A stretch of DNA of 64,000 nt from Micromonospora gifhornensis (GTDB lineage: Bacteria; Actinomycetota; Actinomycetes; Mycobacteriales; Micromonosporaceae), in the NCBI RefSeq assembly GCF_016863515.1, contig NZ_BOPA01000020.1, positions 164,949-228,948 of the forward strand, written 5' to 3'. Positions 24,995 through 33,878 of this stretch are shown here, piece by piece. How positions within the stretch are numbered: the first letter of the stretch is position 1; the number at the start of each line of letters is the position of its first letter. The position numbers and the translations under genes are program-made. Under the pieces are notes generated by a model. That model did no database searches and was not told where the DNA came from. It saw only the letters and a program-made list of their open reading frames with translations.

Positions 24995-26995
24995 GTGTCC
25001 GCACCCCGTACCCCTGCCGTGGCCGACCCCGTCGTCGTCGCCGCCGGGACGACGGCGGCCGACGCGGTGGCCGCCGCCGAACTGCCCACCAACGGCCCGA
25101 AGGCGATCGTGGTGGTCCGCGACCCGCAGGGCGTGTTGCGTGACCTGGACTGGCGTCCGGCCGAGGACACCGTCGTCGAGCCGGTCGCGCTCAACGAGCC
25201 GGACGGGCTCAACGTGCTGCGGCACTCGACCGCGCACGTGCTGGCCCAGGCGGTGCAGGACATCTTCCCCGAGGCCAAGCTGGGCATCGGCCCGCCGATC
25301 GAGAACGGCTTCTACTACGACTTCGCCGTCGACAAGCCGTTCCAGCCGGACGACCTGGCCAAGCTCGAAAAGCGGATGCAGGAGATCATCAAGTCCGGCC
25401 AGCGGTTCCGTCGCCGCCGCTTCGACAGCCTGGACGAGGCGAAGGCCGAGCTGGCCGCCGAGCCGTTCAAGCTGGAACTGATCGACGTCAAGGGCGAGGG
25501 GCTGGACTCCTCCGAGGTGATGGAGGTCGGCGGCGGCGAGCTGACCATCTACGACAACCTGGCCGCCAACTCCGACAAGGTCTGCTGGTCGGACCTGTGC
25601 CGGGGCCCGCACCTGCCGAACACCCGGCTGATCGGCGCGTTCAAGCTGATGCGCTCGGCCGCCGCGTACTGGCGTGGGTCGGAGAAGAATCCGCAGTTGC
25701 AGCGGGTGTACGGCACCGCCTGGCCGACCCGCGACGAGCTCAAGGCGTACCTGAAGCTGTTGGAGGAGGCCGCCCGGCGCGACCACCGCAAGCTCGGTGT
25801 GGACCTCGACCTGTTCAGCTTCCCCGACGAACTCGGCTCCGGCCTGGCGGTCTTCCACCCCAAGGGCGGCATCATCCGCCGCGAGATGGAGAACTACTCG
25901 CGGCTCAAGCACGAGCAGGCCGGGTACGAGTTCGTCAACACCCCGCACATCACCAAGGGCCACCTGTACGAGGTCTCCGGGCACCTGGACTGGTACGCCG
26001 ACGGCATGTTCCCGCCCATGGAGGTGGAGGGCGCCAGCTACTACCTCAAGCCGATGAACTGCCCGATGCACGACCTGATCTTCCGCTCCCGTGGTCGCTC
26101 CTACCGGGAGCTGCCGCTGCGGATGTTCGAGTTCGGCACGGTCTACCGGTACGAGAAGTCCGGTGTGGTGCACGGCCTGACCCGGGTGCGCGGCATGACG
26201 CAGGACGACGCGCACATCTTCTGCACCGAGGAGCAGATGGCCGGCGAGCTGAAGTCGCTGCTCGCCTTCGTGCTGGAACTGCTGCGCGACTACGGCCTGG
26301 ACGACTTCTACCTGGAGCTGTCCACCCGTAACCCGGAGAAGTCGGTAGGCACCGACGAGAACTGGGAGCGGGCCACCGAGGCGCTGCGCTCGGCCGCCGA
26401 GGAGTCCGGGCTCACCCTGGTACCGGACCCGGGCGGGGCGGCCTTCTACGGGCCGAAGATCTCCGTGCAGGCCAAGGACGCCATCGGCCGGACCTGGCAG
26501 ATGTCCACCATCCAGGTCGACTTCAACCTGCCGGAGCGCTTCGGCCTGGAGTACCAGGCCGCCGACGGCACCCGGCAGCGGCCGGTGATGATCCACCGGG
26601 CGCTGTTCGGCTCGATCGAGCGGTTCTTCGGGGTGCTCACCGAGCACTACGCGGGCGCGTTCCCGGCCTGGCTGTCCCCGGTGCAGGTGGTCGGCATCCC
26701 GATCCGGGACGACCACGCGGACTACCTGCACGGCTTCGTCGCCGCACTGCGCGCCGAGGGCATCCGCGCCCAGGTCGACTCCGGTGACGAGCGGATGCAG
26801 AAGAAGATCCGTAACGCCCAGCAGCAGAAGATCCCGTTCATGGTGATCGCCGGGGACGACGACGTGGCCGCCGGTACGGTCTCGTTCCGCTACCGCGACG
26901 GCTCGCAGCGCAACGGCGTGCCGTTGGCCGAGGCGGTCACCCACGTCCTCGACGTGGTCAACACCCGCACCAACGTCGGCCCGTCCGCCGCCTGA
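24995..26995 (+). CDS. thrS: Threonyl-tRNA synthetase
   Basis: 666 residues. It has a short TGS-like N-terminus, an editing domain with HSTAHVLAQ and CRGPHLP (Zn/editing His and Cys residues), a class II catalytic core with motif 2 and the Zn ligand region (KPMNCPMHDLIF, FRSRGRSYRELPLR), and an anticodon-binding domain (about 560-660). RBS GAGGAG lies 7 bases before the GTG. A TACCAT -10-like element at 24936-24941 suggests a leader of roughly 50 bases. I saw no T-box leader. It heads the core neighbourhood that continues with the HIT protein and pgsA. Confidence 0.97.
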   Translation: MSAPRTPAVADPVVVAAGTTAADAVAAAELPTNGPKAIVVVRDPQGVLRDLDWRPAEDTVVEPVALNEPDGLNVLRHSTAHVLAQAVQDIFPEAKLGIGPPIENGFYYDFAVDKPFQPDDLAKLEKRMQEIIKSGQRFRRRRFDSLDEAKAELAAEPFKLELIDVKGEGLDSSEVMEVGGGELTIYDNLAANSDKVCWSDLCRGPHLPNTRLIGAFKLMRSAAAYWRGSEKNPQLQRVYGTAWPTRDELKAYLKLLEEAARRDHRKLGVDLDLFSFPDELGSGLAVFHPKGGIIRREMENYSRLKHEQAGYEFVNTPHITKGHLYEVSGHLDWYADGMFPPMEVEGASYYLKPMNCPMHDLIFRSRGRSYRELPLRMFEFGTVYRYEKSGVVHGLTRVRGMTQDDAHIFCTEEQMAGELKSLLAFVLELLRDYGLDDFYLELSTRNPEKSVGTDENWERATEALRSAAEESGLTLVPDPGGAAFYGPKISVQAKDAIGRTWQMSTIQVDFNLPERFGLEYQAADGTRQRPVMIHRALFGSIERFFGVLTEHYAGAFPAWLSPVQVVGIPIRDDHADYLHGFVAALRAEGIRAQVDSGDERMQKKIRNAQQQKIPFMVIAGDDDVAAGTVSFRYRDGSQRNGVPLAEAVTHVLDVVNTRTNVGPSAA

Positions 26996-27005
26996 CCCGC
27001 CGTTA

Positions 27006-27034
27006 CGGCAGCCCCGCGTTCGGCGGGGCTGCCG
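27006..27034. terminator. Hairpin terminator of thrS
   Basis: A perfect 12-bp stem (27006-27017 with 27023-27034) and a 5-base loop begin 10 bases after the thrS stop. It lies between convergent thrS and the M15 peptidase gene and can serve both. Confidence 0.85.
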
Positions 27035-27049
27035 TCGCGCGAGGGTGCG

Positions 27050-27799
27050 TCAGATCCCGCAGCTCGGTGCCGACCAGGAACGGCTGGGTGTGTTGCCCAG
27101 GTGGGTGTGGTCGTTGTGTCCCGGATATCCCGGGCCGAGGATGTTGGTGAACCCGTGGTTGCGGGCCTGCTGGGCGAGCGCGCAGAAGGAGTGCGACCCG
27201 ACCAGGTCGATCCCGTCGCCGTAGAGGTGTCGGCTGTTGCTGGCGCCGCCGACCGCGCTGTTGCAGGAGTAGCTGCGGAATCCGCTGCTCAGGTAGAGCG
27301 GTGCGTTGCCCATGGCGCGGCGCATCGCCTGGAGCTTCCACATCGAGACCAGGGCGTTGAACCGTGCCGTGCTCGCCGACACCGCGCCGCCGGACCAGTC
27401 GCTGTTGCACCGGTTCCACTCGGCGTAGCTGAAGCTGACCGGGGTGCAGTCCGGGTCCTGCAGGGCGTAGATCTGGTTGAAGGTCTGCGCACCGGCCACC
27501 CCGTCGGCGGCCAGCCCGTAGGCCTGCTGGAAGCGGATCACCGCCGACCGGGTGGCCGGCCCGTACGCCCCGTCGAGGGTGAGCACCGCGCCGTAGCCGG
27601 GGTAGCCGGAGACGCGGATCTGCAACTGGCGTACGTCCTCGCCGGTCATGCCGGAGGAGAGGGTTCGACCCCAGGTGTAGCAGGCGTCGGCCCGGGCGGG
27701 GGCGCCGGTGGTGGTCACCGCCGTCAGGCTCGCCAGCGCGGCCAGGACGCAGGCGGTGAGGGCACTTGCCAGACGTTGCCGGACGGTACGTCGTTCCAC
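27050..27799 (-). CDS. Secreted zinc DD-carboxypeptidase (peptidase M15) with peptidoglycan-binding domain
   Basis: 249 residues. The signal peptide is about 1-37 (RRTVRQR then a hydrophobic core, cleavage after ARA). A PG-binding_1 domain (about 40-115) follows, then an M15 catalytic domain with Zn ligands H191, D198 and H233 (HLYGDGIDLV, NDHTHL). From memory it is close along its whole length to the Streptomyces albus G Zn DD-peptidase. It trims D-Ala-D-Ala stem peptides outside the cell. The GTG at 27799 is chosen because GGAG precedes it and an upstream ATG would fall inside the promoter. It interrupts the thrS-HIT neighbourhood. Confidence 0.92.
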   Translation of the reverse strand: MERRTVRQRLASALTACVLAALASLTAVTTTGAPARADACYTWGRTLSSGMTGEDVRQLQIRVSGYPGYGAVLTLDGAYGPATRSAVIRFQQAYGLAADGVAGAQTFNQIYALQDPDCTPVSFSYAEWNRCNSDWSGGAVSASTARFNALVSMWKLQAMRRAMGNAPLYLSSGFRSYSCNSAVGGASNSRHLYGDGIDLVGSHSFCALAQQARNHGFTNILGPGYPGHNDHTHLGNTPSRSWSAPSCGI

Positions 27800-27844
27800 A
27801 GCCACTCCAATCGACGATCTTCGAATTGGGAGGACTGAAAGTTT

Positions 27845-27868
27845 CATCGACGTCGATGTAATAGTCAA
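27845..27868 (-). promoter_or_regulatory. Promoter with 14-bp palindrome in the spacer, M15 peptidase gene
   Basis: On the minus strand TTGACT (27868-27863) is a good -35. The following spacer contains the perfect palindrome CATCGACGTCGATG (27858-27845). A -10 would fall just after it near GAAACT, which is weak. A palindrome between -35 and -10 is a classical repressor position. Confidence 0.5.
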
Positions 27869-27975
27869 GAAACCCTTGTCGCATTCTGCAATTGGCCGTC
27901 ACCTGTGGCCGCGATCGCCGGACGTCTGCGGTACGGGGTGGCGGACTCGCCCCGTGCGGTACGTAGGATCGCCGT

Positions 27976-28524
27976 GTGACTGGGGCGGACGAGCAGCACA
28001 CCGACAGGGACATGGCAGACGGGCTGGACCGGCTCTGGACCCCCCACCGGATGACGTACATCTCCGGTGAGGACCGGCCCGAGGGCGGCTACGAACAGCC
28101 CTCCGGCTGCCCGTTCTGCCTGGCCCCGGGGCGATCCCACGAGGAGAGCCTGGTGGTGGCCCGGGGCGAGCACGTCTTCGTCGTGCTCAACCTGTACCCG
28201 TACAACCCGGGTCACCTGCTGGTCTGCCCGTACCGGCACGTGGCCGACTACACCGACCTGGACGAGCCGGAGACCGTCGAGCTGGCCGCGTTCACCCAGA
28301 CCGCCATGCGGGTGGTCCGCAAGGTCAGCAACGCGCACGGCTTCAACCTCGGGATGAACCAGGGCGGGGTGGCCGGCGCGGGCATCGCCGCCCACCTGCA
28401 CCAGCACGTGGTGCCCCGCTGGGGTGGCGACGCCAACTTCATGCCGGTGATCGGGCGTACCAAGGTCCTGCCGCAACTGCTCAGCGACACCCGCGACCTG
28501 TTCCTGCGCGCCTGGCCCAGCTGA
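27976..28524 (+). CDS. HIT-family protein (Ap4A phosphorylase-like)
   Basis: 182 residues. The histidine-triad motif HLHQHVVPRW sits near residues 138-147, and a CPFCLAPG segment near 43-50 is usual for the actinobacterial group that includes Mycobacterium tuberculosis Rv2613c, an Ap4A phosphorylase. Nucleotide-phosphate cleavage is expected. The TAGGAT at 27964-27969 ends 6 bases before the GTG, suggesting a leaderless transcript. In mycobacteria this gene lies between thrS and pgsA; the same order holds here apart from inserted genes. Confidence 0.92.
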   Translation: MTGADEQHTDRDMADGLDRLWTPHRMTYISGEDRPEGGYEQPSGCPFCLAPGRSHEESLVVARGEHVFVVLNLYPYNPGHLLVCPYRHVADYTDLDEPETVELAAFTQTAMRVVRKVSNAHGFNLGMNQGGVAGAGIAAHLHQHVVPRWGGDANFMPVIGRTKVLPQLLSDTRDLFLRAWPS

Positions 28525-28569
28525 CCGACGACCGGACCGCGTCGGTCCGGGTCGGACCGGTGTCTGCCC

Positions 28570-28640
28570 CCTTTGCTCTGCTTCAACCGACGCAATGGCA
28601 CGGCGACCGAAGTGTTGCGTCTGTTGAAGCAGAGCAAAGG
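28570..28640. repeat. Intergenic 71-bp inverted repeat (26-bp arms)
   Basis: Arms 28570-28595 and 28615-28640 pair over 26 bp with a single mismatch around a 19-base loop. The arms are A/T-richer than the neighbouring DNA. It lies in the 330-base gap 28525-28854 between the HIT and aldo/keto reductase genes; the rest of that gap holds no gene I can support. The structure resembles a small non-autonomous palindromic element rather than a terminator, because no T tract follows and it is not adjacent to the stop codon. Confidence 0.8.
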
Positions 28641-28854
28641 AGAGATGTTGGTGAGGGTGTGGTGGCGCTGCGTGAACGGTCCGGCCGCTCGGTGACCGGC
28701 CGGTTTCCGGCGGTGAGCTGGGGCGGATGGGTCCGCGCCGGGAACGTGGGCGAGGCGCACCCGTAGGCGGGTGATCCCCGGGGTCCGGTCGTTCGTACGT
28801 ATGGTCGTGATGGATCTCTGCCCAGCACCGGCTGGAAGATGGCACGATGCGCCG

Positions 28855-29913
28855 ATGGTGCAGTCGACACGGACGCTGGGGCGCAGCGGCATCGAAGTCA
28901 GTGCCCTCGGCATGGGCTGCTGGGCGATCGGTGGCCCGTGGGCGGAGGGCCGCACCCCGCTGGGCTGGGGAGCGGTCGACGACGCCGAGTCGGTACGGGC
29001 CATCCGCCGCGCCCTCGACCTCGGTGTGACGCTGTTCGACACCGCCGACACGTACGGGGCCGGGCACGGTGAGCGCATCCTCGGGCGGGCCCTTACCGGG
29101 CATCGGGACGCGGCGATCATCGCCACCAAGTGGGGCTACACCTTCGACGAGCAGACCCGGCAGGCCACCGGGTCGGATGCCTCACCGGCGTACCTGCACC
29201 GGGCCGTGCGGGCCTCGCTGCGTCGCCTCGGCACCGACCGCATCGACCTCTACCAACTGCACCTGGCCGACCTGCCGGTGGCCCGGGCGCAGGCCCTGAT
29301 CGGCACCCTGGAGGACCTGGTCACCGACGGCCTGATCCGGACGTACGGCTGGAGCACCGACCGGGTCGACCGGGCCGCCGCCTTCGGCCAGCACGCCCCG
29401 CACGCCGTCGCCGTGCAGCACAGCCTGTCGGTGCTGCGCGACGCCCCCGAACTGCTCGGCGTCTGCGAGAAGTACGACCTGGCAAGCGTCAACCGGGGGC
29501 CGCTGGGCATGGGGCTGCTCACCGGCAAGTACCAGCCCGACTCGACGCTGCCGCACGACGACGTCCGGGGGATGGCCTCGGGCTGGTTGGAGTGGTTCCG
29601 GGGCGGCCGACCCGCCCCGGAGTGGCTGCGCCGGGTGCAGGCGGTCCGGGCGGCGTTGACCGCCGACGGGCGTACCCTCGCCCAGGGTGCGCTGGGCTGG
29701 ATCTGGGCCCGCAGCGACCGCTCCATCCCGATCCCGGGCTGCCGCAGCGTCGCGCAGGTCGAGGAGAACGCCGCCGCGCTGACCCTCGGCCCGCTCACCC
29801 CCGACCACTTCGCCGAGGTCGAACGCCAACTCGCCGCGCTGCGCACCGCCGCCCTACGCGAGGCAGACCGCCCCTACTGGCCCAGCCCGATGCTGCCCAC
29901 CGCCCGCCCCTGA
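28855..29913 (+). CDS. Aldo/keto reductase
   Basis: 352 residues, AKR fold. Catalytic positions: D and Y in LFDTADTYGAGH, K in IATKWGYTF and H in LYQLHLADLP. The C-terminal loop SIPIPGCRSVAQVEEN is the NADPH-binding segment. The start was taken at ATG 28855; the GTG at 28858 is equally possible, and the ribosome-binding site is weak. It is only about 25% like the 17661-18644 reductase by eye, so a separate subfamily. It converges on the EF-G2 gene with a 17-base gap. It is not part of the conserved core order in mycobacteria. Confidence 0.9.
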   Translation: MVQSTRTLGRSGIEVSALGMGCWAIGGPWAEGRTPLGWGAVDDAESVRAIRRALDLGVTLFDTADTYGAGHGERILGRALTGHRDAAIIATKWGYTFDEQTRQATGSDASPAYLHRAVRASLRRLGTDRIDLYQLHLADLPVARAQALIGTLEDLVTDGLIRTYGWSTDRVDRAAAFGQHAPHAVAVQHSLSVLRDAPELLGVCEKYDLASVNRGPLGMGLLTGKYQPDSTLPHDDVRGMASGWLEWFRGGRPAPEWLRRVQAVRAALTADGRTLAQGALGWIWARSDRSIPIPGCRSVAQVEENAAALTLGPLTPDHFAEVERQLAALRTAALREADRPYWPSPMLPTARP

Positions 29914-29930
29914 CCGGCGGCGGGCACCCG

Positions 29931-32081
29931 TCAGGCGTGCTCCTTGCGGATCTGGTCGGCCAGGTGCTCCGGCATCGGGTCGTAGCGGACGAAGTGGCGA
30001 CGGAAGGTGCCGGCGCCGGCGGTCATCGCCCGCAACTCGACGGCGTAGCGCAGCAACTCCGTGGCGGGCACCTCGGCCCGGACCAGGGTGCGCCCCTCCG
30101 ACTCCGGGTCCGACTCGGTGCCGAGCACCCGGCCCCGACGGCCGGACAGGTCACCCAGCACCGTGCCCACGCTGCCGTCGGGGACACGTACGGTCACCTC
30201 GTCGATCGGCTCCAGCAGCGCCGGGCGGCCCTTGGCGGCGGCGTCGCGCAGGGCCAGCGCCCCGGCGGTCTGGAACGCCGCGTCGGAGGAGTCGACGCTG
30301 TGCGCCTTGCCGTCGACCAGGGTCACCCGCAGGTCCACGACCGGGTGCCCGGCGAGCAGGCCGCGTTCCATCTGGGCGCGTACCCCCTTCTCCACTGACG
30401 GGATGTAGTTGTGCGGGACCGCCCCGCCGACCACCCGGTCGACGAACTCGAAGCCGGCGCCGCGCGGCAACGGCTCCACCTCGATGTCGCAGACCGCGTA
30501 CTGGCCGTGCCCGCCGGACTGCTTGACGTGCCGGCCGTGCCCGGTCGCCGGGGCGGTCAGCGTCTCCCGCAACGCCACCTTTACCGGTTCGGTGTCCAAC
30601 TCGACCTCGCCGGCGCGCAGCCGGTCGAGGACCACGTCGGCGTGCGCCTCGCCCATGCACCACAGCACCAGCTGATGGGTCTGCGGGTTGCGTTCCAGTC
30701 GCATCGTCGGGTCGCCGGCCACCAGGCGGGCCAGGTTGCGGGCCAGGGCGTCCTCGTCGGAACGGGACCGGGCGACGATCGCCACCGGCAGCAGCGGCTC
30801 CGGCATCTCCCACGGGGCGATCAGCAGCGGATCCTCCTTGGCGGAGATGGTGTCGCCGGTCTCCGCGCTGCCGGACTTGGTGATCGCGCAGATGTCGCCG
30901 GCCACCGCCGCACCGACCTCGCGCAAGGTGGCGCCCAGCGGGCTGTACAGGTGCGCGATCCGTTCGTCGGCGTCGTGGTCGGGGTGGCCACGTTCGGCCA
31001 GCCCGTGCCCGGCGATGTGCACCGTCTGGTCGGGGCGCAGGGTGCCGGAGAAGACCCGGACCACGCAGACCCGGCCGACGTGCCGGTCGATGGTGGTCCT
31101 GACCACCTCGGCGACCAGCGGACCGTCCGGGTCGCAGGTCAACGGCGGGCGGGGGGAGCCGTCCACCCCGGTGACCGCGGGCAGTGCGTGCTCCGGCGGC
31201 GACGGGAAGCCGGCGGTGAGCACCTCCAGCAGCACGTCCACCCCGACCCCGGTGGCCGCGCAGACCGGCACCACCGGATAGAAGTGGCCGCGGGCCACGG
31301 CCTTCTCCAGATCCTCGATCAGGATCTCGGCGTCGATCTCCTCGCCGCCGAGGTACCGGTCCATCAGGGTCTCGTCCTCGCTCTCGGCGATGATCCCCTC
31401 GATGAGTTCGTCGCGGGACTCCGTGATGGCCGGCAGGTGCTCGGGGTCGGGCTGGCGCACCTGCGCCGGCAGCCCGTCGGTGTAGTCGAAGACCCGCCGG
31501 GTGATCAGCCCGAGCAGACCGGCGGTGGAGACCCCGTCGTCGCCGAGCATCGGCAGGTACAGCGGCATCACGTTGTCGCCGAAGACCCGCTGGCACAGCG
31601 CCACCGCCTCGTCGAAGTCGGCGCGAGGATGATCCAGCCGGGCGACGGCGACCGCCCGGGGCATGTCGACGGCGGCGCACTCCTCCCACAACGCGGCGGT
31701 GGCGGCGTCCATCCCGTCCACGGCGGAGACCACGAACAGCGCGGCGTCGGCGGCCCGCAGGCCGGCCCGCAACTCGCCGACGAAGTCGGCGTAGCCGGGC
31801 GTGTCCAGCAGGTTGACCTTGATGCCGTCGTGCATCAGCGGCGCGCAGGCCAGCGAGACCGAACGCTGCTGGCGTACGGCCGCCGGATCGTGGTCGCAGA
31901 CGGTGGTGCCGTCGGTGACCGAGCCGGCGCGGGGGATCGTGCCGGTTGCCGCGAGCAACGCCTCGACCAGTGTCGTCTTGCCCGCGCCGGAATGCCCGAC
32001 GAGCACCACGTTGCGAATCTTCGCCGGATCGGTCACCACCGGTACCCCGGTGGCGTGCTTGTCCTGACTCCTCTGCGCCAT
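29931..32081 (-). CDS. Elongation factor G-like protein EF-G2 (FusA2 type)
   Basis: 716 residues with all five EF-G domains. G1 is GHSGAGKTT near 29-37, G3 is DTPGYADF, and domain IV has the GHGRHVKQSGGHGQYA region. The usual G4 motif NKxD reads ARLD (VARLDHPRADF), which departs from both EF-G and typical EF-G2. That may reduce guanine specificity. Actinobacterial EF-G2 is distinct from the essential fusA of the str operon and its role is unsettled. RBS GGGAGG lies about 10 bases before the ATG. It is divergent from pgsA. Confidence 0.93.
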   Translation of the reverse strand: MAQRSQDKHATGVPVVTDPAKIRNVVLVGHSGAGKTTLVEALLAATGTIPRAGSVTDGTTVCDHDPAAVRQQRSVSLACAPLMHDGIKVNLLDTPGYADFVGELRAGLRAADAALFVVSAVDGMDAATAALWEECAAVDMPRAVAVARLDHPRADFDEAVALCQRVFGDNVMPLYLPMLGDDGVSTAGLLGLITRRVFDYTDGLPAQVRQPDPEHLPAITESRDELIEGIIAESEDETLMDRYLGGEEIDAEILIEDLEKAVARGHFYPVVPVCAATGVGVDVLLEVLTAGFPSPPEHALPAVTGVDGSPRPPLTCDPDGPLVAEVVRTTIDRHVGRVCVVRVFSGTLRPDQTVHIAGHGLAERGHPDHDADERIAHLYSPLGATLREVGAAVAGDICAITKSGSAETGDTISAKEDPLLIAPWEMPEPLLPVAIVARSRSDEDALARNLARLVAGDPTMRLERNPQTHQLVLWCMGEAHADVVLDRLRAGEVELDTEPVKVALRETLTAPATGHGRHVKQSGGHGQYAVCDIEVEPLPRGAGFEFVDRVVGGAVPHNYIPSVEKGVRAQMERGLLAGHPVVDLRVTLVDGKAHSVDSSDAAFQTAGALALRDAAAKGRPALLEPIDEVTVRVPDGSVGTVLGDLSGRRGRVLGTESDPESEGRTLVRAEVPATELLRYAVELRAMTAGAGTFRRHFVRYDPMPEHLADQIRKEHA

Positions 32082-32325
32082 CGGGCGCACCTCCCTCAAC
32101 CGGTGGTGGTGACGACCGCCGCGCGCGACGGGGATGCGGCCCGGACGGGGTACCGCGGCGCTATCCTCCGGTGGTTCGCCCCGGACCGGGCAGTCAACGG
32201 GCAGTCGGGTGAGCTGGGTCACCCTCTCGACCCGATCCCACACCCGATGGCCGCCACGACACAACCCTCCCAGCTCGGACCGGCGTTGTCGGCGTGGTCG
32301 GGCCGACCGTTATCGTGGGACCGCC

Positions 32326-32958
32326 ATGGCGAAGATCTTCCAAGTGTCGGTCCGCGCGGGGATGACCCGCGTCGTCGAACCGATTGCCCGCAGCCTGCTG
32401 CGCGCGGGCGTGTCCCCCAACGCGGTCACCGTCGCGGGCACCCTCGGGGTGCTCGTCGGCGCTCTCGGCTTCGGTGCCCGCGGCCACCTGGTCGCCGGTG
32501 CGCTGATCGTGACGGTCTTCGCGCTGACCGATCTGCTCGACGGAACGATGGCCCGGATGAGCGGCGGGTCGACCCGGTTCGGCGCGTTCCTCGACTCCAG
32601 CATGGACCGGGTCGCCGACAGCGCGGTGTTCGGCGCGGTCGCGTACTACCTGGCCACCGAGGGGGACCACGCGGGCATGGCCGCCGCGCTGATCTGCCTG
32701 GCCGCCGGCGGGCTCGTCTCGTACGTCAAGGCACGCGCCGAGGGACTGGGCATGAACGCCAACGTCGGCGTCGCCGAGCGTACGGAGCGCCTGCTGATCG
32801 TCGGTGTCGGTGGTCTGCTCGCCGCCCTGGTGCACCCGCTGGCGCTGCCGATCGCGCTCTGGCTGCTCGCGGCGGTGTCGCTGTTCACCGTCGGCCAGCG
32901 GATGCGGCACGTCTACCGGCAGGCCCAGCAGGTCGACGTGCCGGGTGGCCGCGGGTGA
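32326..32958 (+). CDS. pgsA: Phosphatidylinositol-phosphate synthase (CDP-alcohol phosphatidyltransferase)
   Basis: 210 residues, six membrane segments. The CDP-alcohol signature is complete: D69, D72-G73, A76-R77, G86, D90, D94. In actinobacteria the enzyme at this locus joins CDP-diacylglycerol and inositol 1-phosphate. That makes the phospholipid on which the two downstream genes build PIMs. A TATCGT -10-like element (32311-32316) ends 9 bases before the ATG, so a leaderless or nearly leaderless start is likely. It begins the operon with the acyltransferase, pimA and the 35066 gene. Confidence 0.93.
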   Translation: MAKIFQVSVRAGMTRVVEPIARSLLRAGVSPNAVTVAGTLGVLVGALGFGARGHLVAGALIVTVFALTDLLDGTMARMSGGSTRFGAFLDSSMDRVADSAVFGAVAYYLATEGDHAGMAAALICLAAGGLVSYVKARAEGLGMNANVGVAERTERLLIVGVGGLLAALVHPLALPIALWLLAAVSLFTVGQRMRHVYRQAQQVDVPGGRG

Positions 32959-32986
32959 GCGGCACAGCCCGGCGACGGGGGTGCCG

Positions 32987-33865
32987 GTGAATCTCACCGA
33001 AATCGGTTACGTCGCCGGCTGGCGGCTGGTCCGCGCCCTACCCCGCCCGGTGGCTGCGGCGGCGTTCACCGCCGGCGCCGACCGGGCCCACCGTCGTCGG
33101 GGCTCCGGTGCCACCCGGCTGCGCGCCAACCTGCGCCGGGTGGTCGGCCCCGACCTGCCCGAGGACGAGCTGGACGACCTGGTCCGCGCCGGTCTGCGGT
33201 CGTACGCCCGCTACTGGATGGAAGCCTTCCGGCTGCCGTCGCTGAGCCGCGATCAGGTGCTCGCCACCTTCCGGCTGGACGGTGCCGAGCTGCTCGCCGC
33301 CGACGTGGCGGCCGGTCGGGGTGCGGTGGTGGCGCTGCCGCACGCCGGTAACTGGGACCTGGCCGGTGCCTGGGTGGTCGCCAACGGCTGGCCGCTGTCC
33401 ACCGTCGCCGAGCGGCTCAAGCCGGAGGCCGTCTACAAACGGTTCATGGCCTTCCGGGAGGGGCTGGGCATGGAGATCCTGCCCACCACCGGTGGTGACC
33501 GGCCGCCCCTGGACGTGCTGACCGAGCGACTCAACGCCGGAGCGGTGGTGCCGCTGCTGGCCGACCGGGACCTGTCCGCCCGCGGGGTGGAGGTCGACTT
33601 CTTCGGCGGCCGGACCCGGATGCCGGCCGGTCCGGCGCTGCTGGCGTTGCGCACCGGCGCGCCGCTGTACGTGGCGTCCATGTGGTACGAACCGGATGCG
33701 GCGTGTGCCTCGCTCGAGGGTCCGCTGCCGGTGCCGGGCCACCAGGACGGCACGCTGGACAAGCGAGTTCGGTCGCTGACCCAGCTGATCGCGGACGGTC
33801 TCGCGGCGGGCATCGCCCGGCATCCGCAAGACTGGCACATGCTGCAGCGGATGTGGCTGGACTGA
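32987..33865 (+). CDS. PIM acyltransferase (PatA-like, lysophospholipid acyltransferase family)
   Basis: 292 residues of the LpxL/HtrB-type acyltransferase family with the catalytic H119-x4-D124 motif (HAGNWD) and a conserved FFGGRTRMPAGPALLA segment. At this locus in mycobacteria (Rv2611c) the protein acylates the 6-position of the mannose in PIM1/PIM2. Starts at GTG 32987 or GTG 32981. It sits between pgsA and pimA, which supports the role. Confidence 0.92.
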   Translation: MNLTEIGYVAGWRLVRALPRPVAAAAFTAGADRAHRRRGSGATRLRANLRRVVGPDLPEDELDDLVRAGLRSYARYWMEAFRLPSLSRDQVLATFRLDGAELLAADVAAGRGAVVALPHAGNWDLAGAWVVANGWPLSTVAERLKPEAVYKRFMAFREGLGMEILPTTGGDRPPLDVLTERLNAGAVVPLLADRDLSARGVEVDFFGGRTRMPAGPALLALRTGAPLYVASMWYEPDAACASLEGPLPVPGHQDGTLDKRVRSLTQLIADGLAAGIARHPQDWHMLQRMWLD

Positions 33866-33878
33866 GGGGACGGGCGCA

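Noticed and set aside
27800..27975. c-di-AMP (ydaO) riboswitch upstream of the M15 peptidase
   Set aside because: The leader is only about 40 bases by the promoter position and lacks the ydaO core; a DNA palindrome explains the conserved part better.
28570..28640. Rho-independent terminator of the HIT gene
   Set aside because: It begins 46 bases after the stop, has no T tract and has arms far longer than typical; a palindromic element is more likely.
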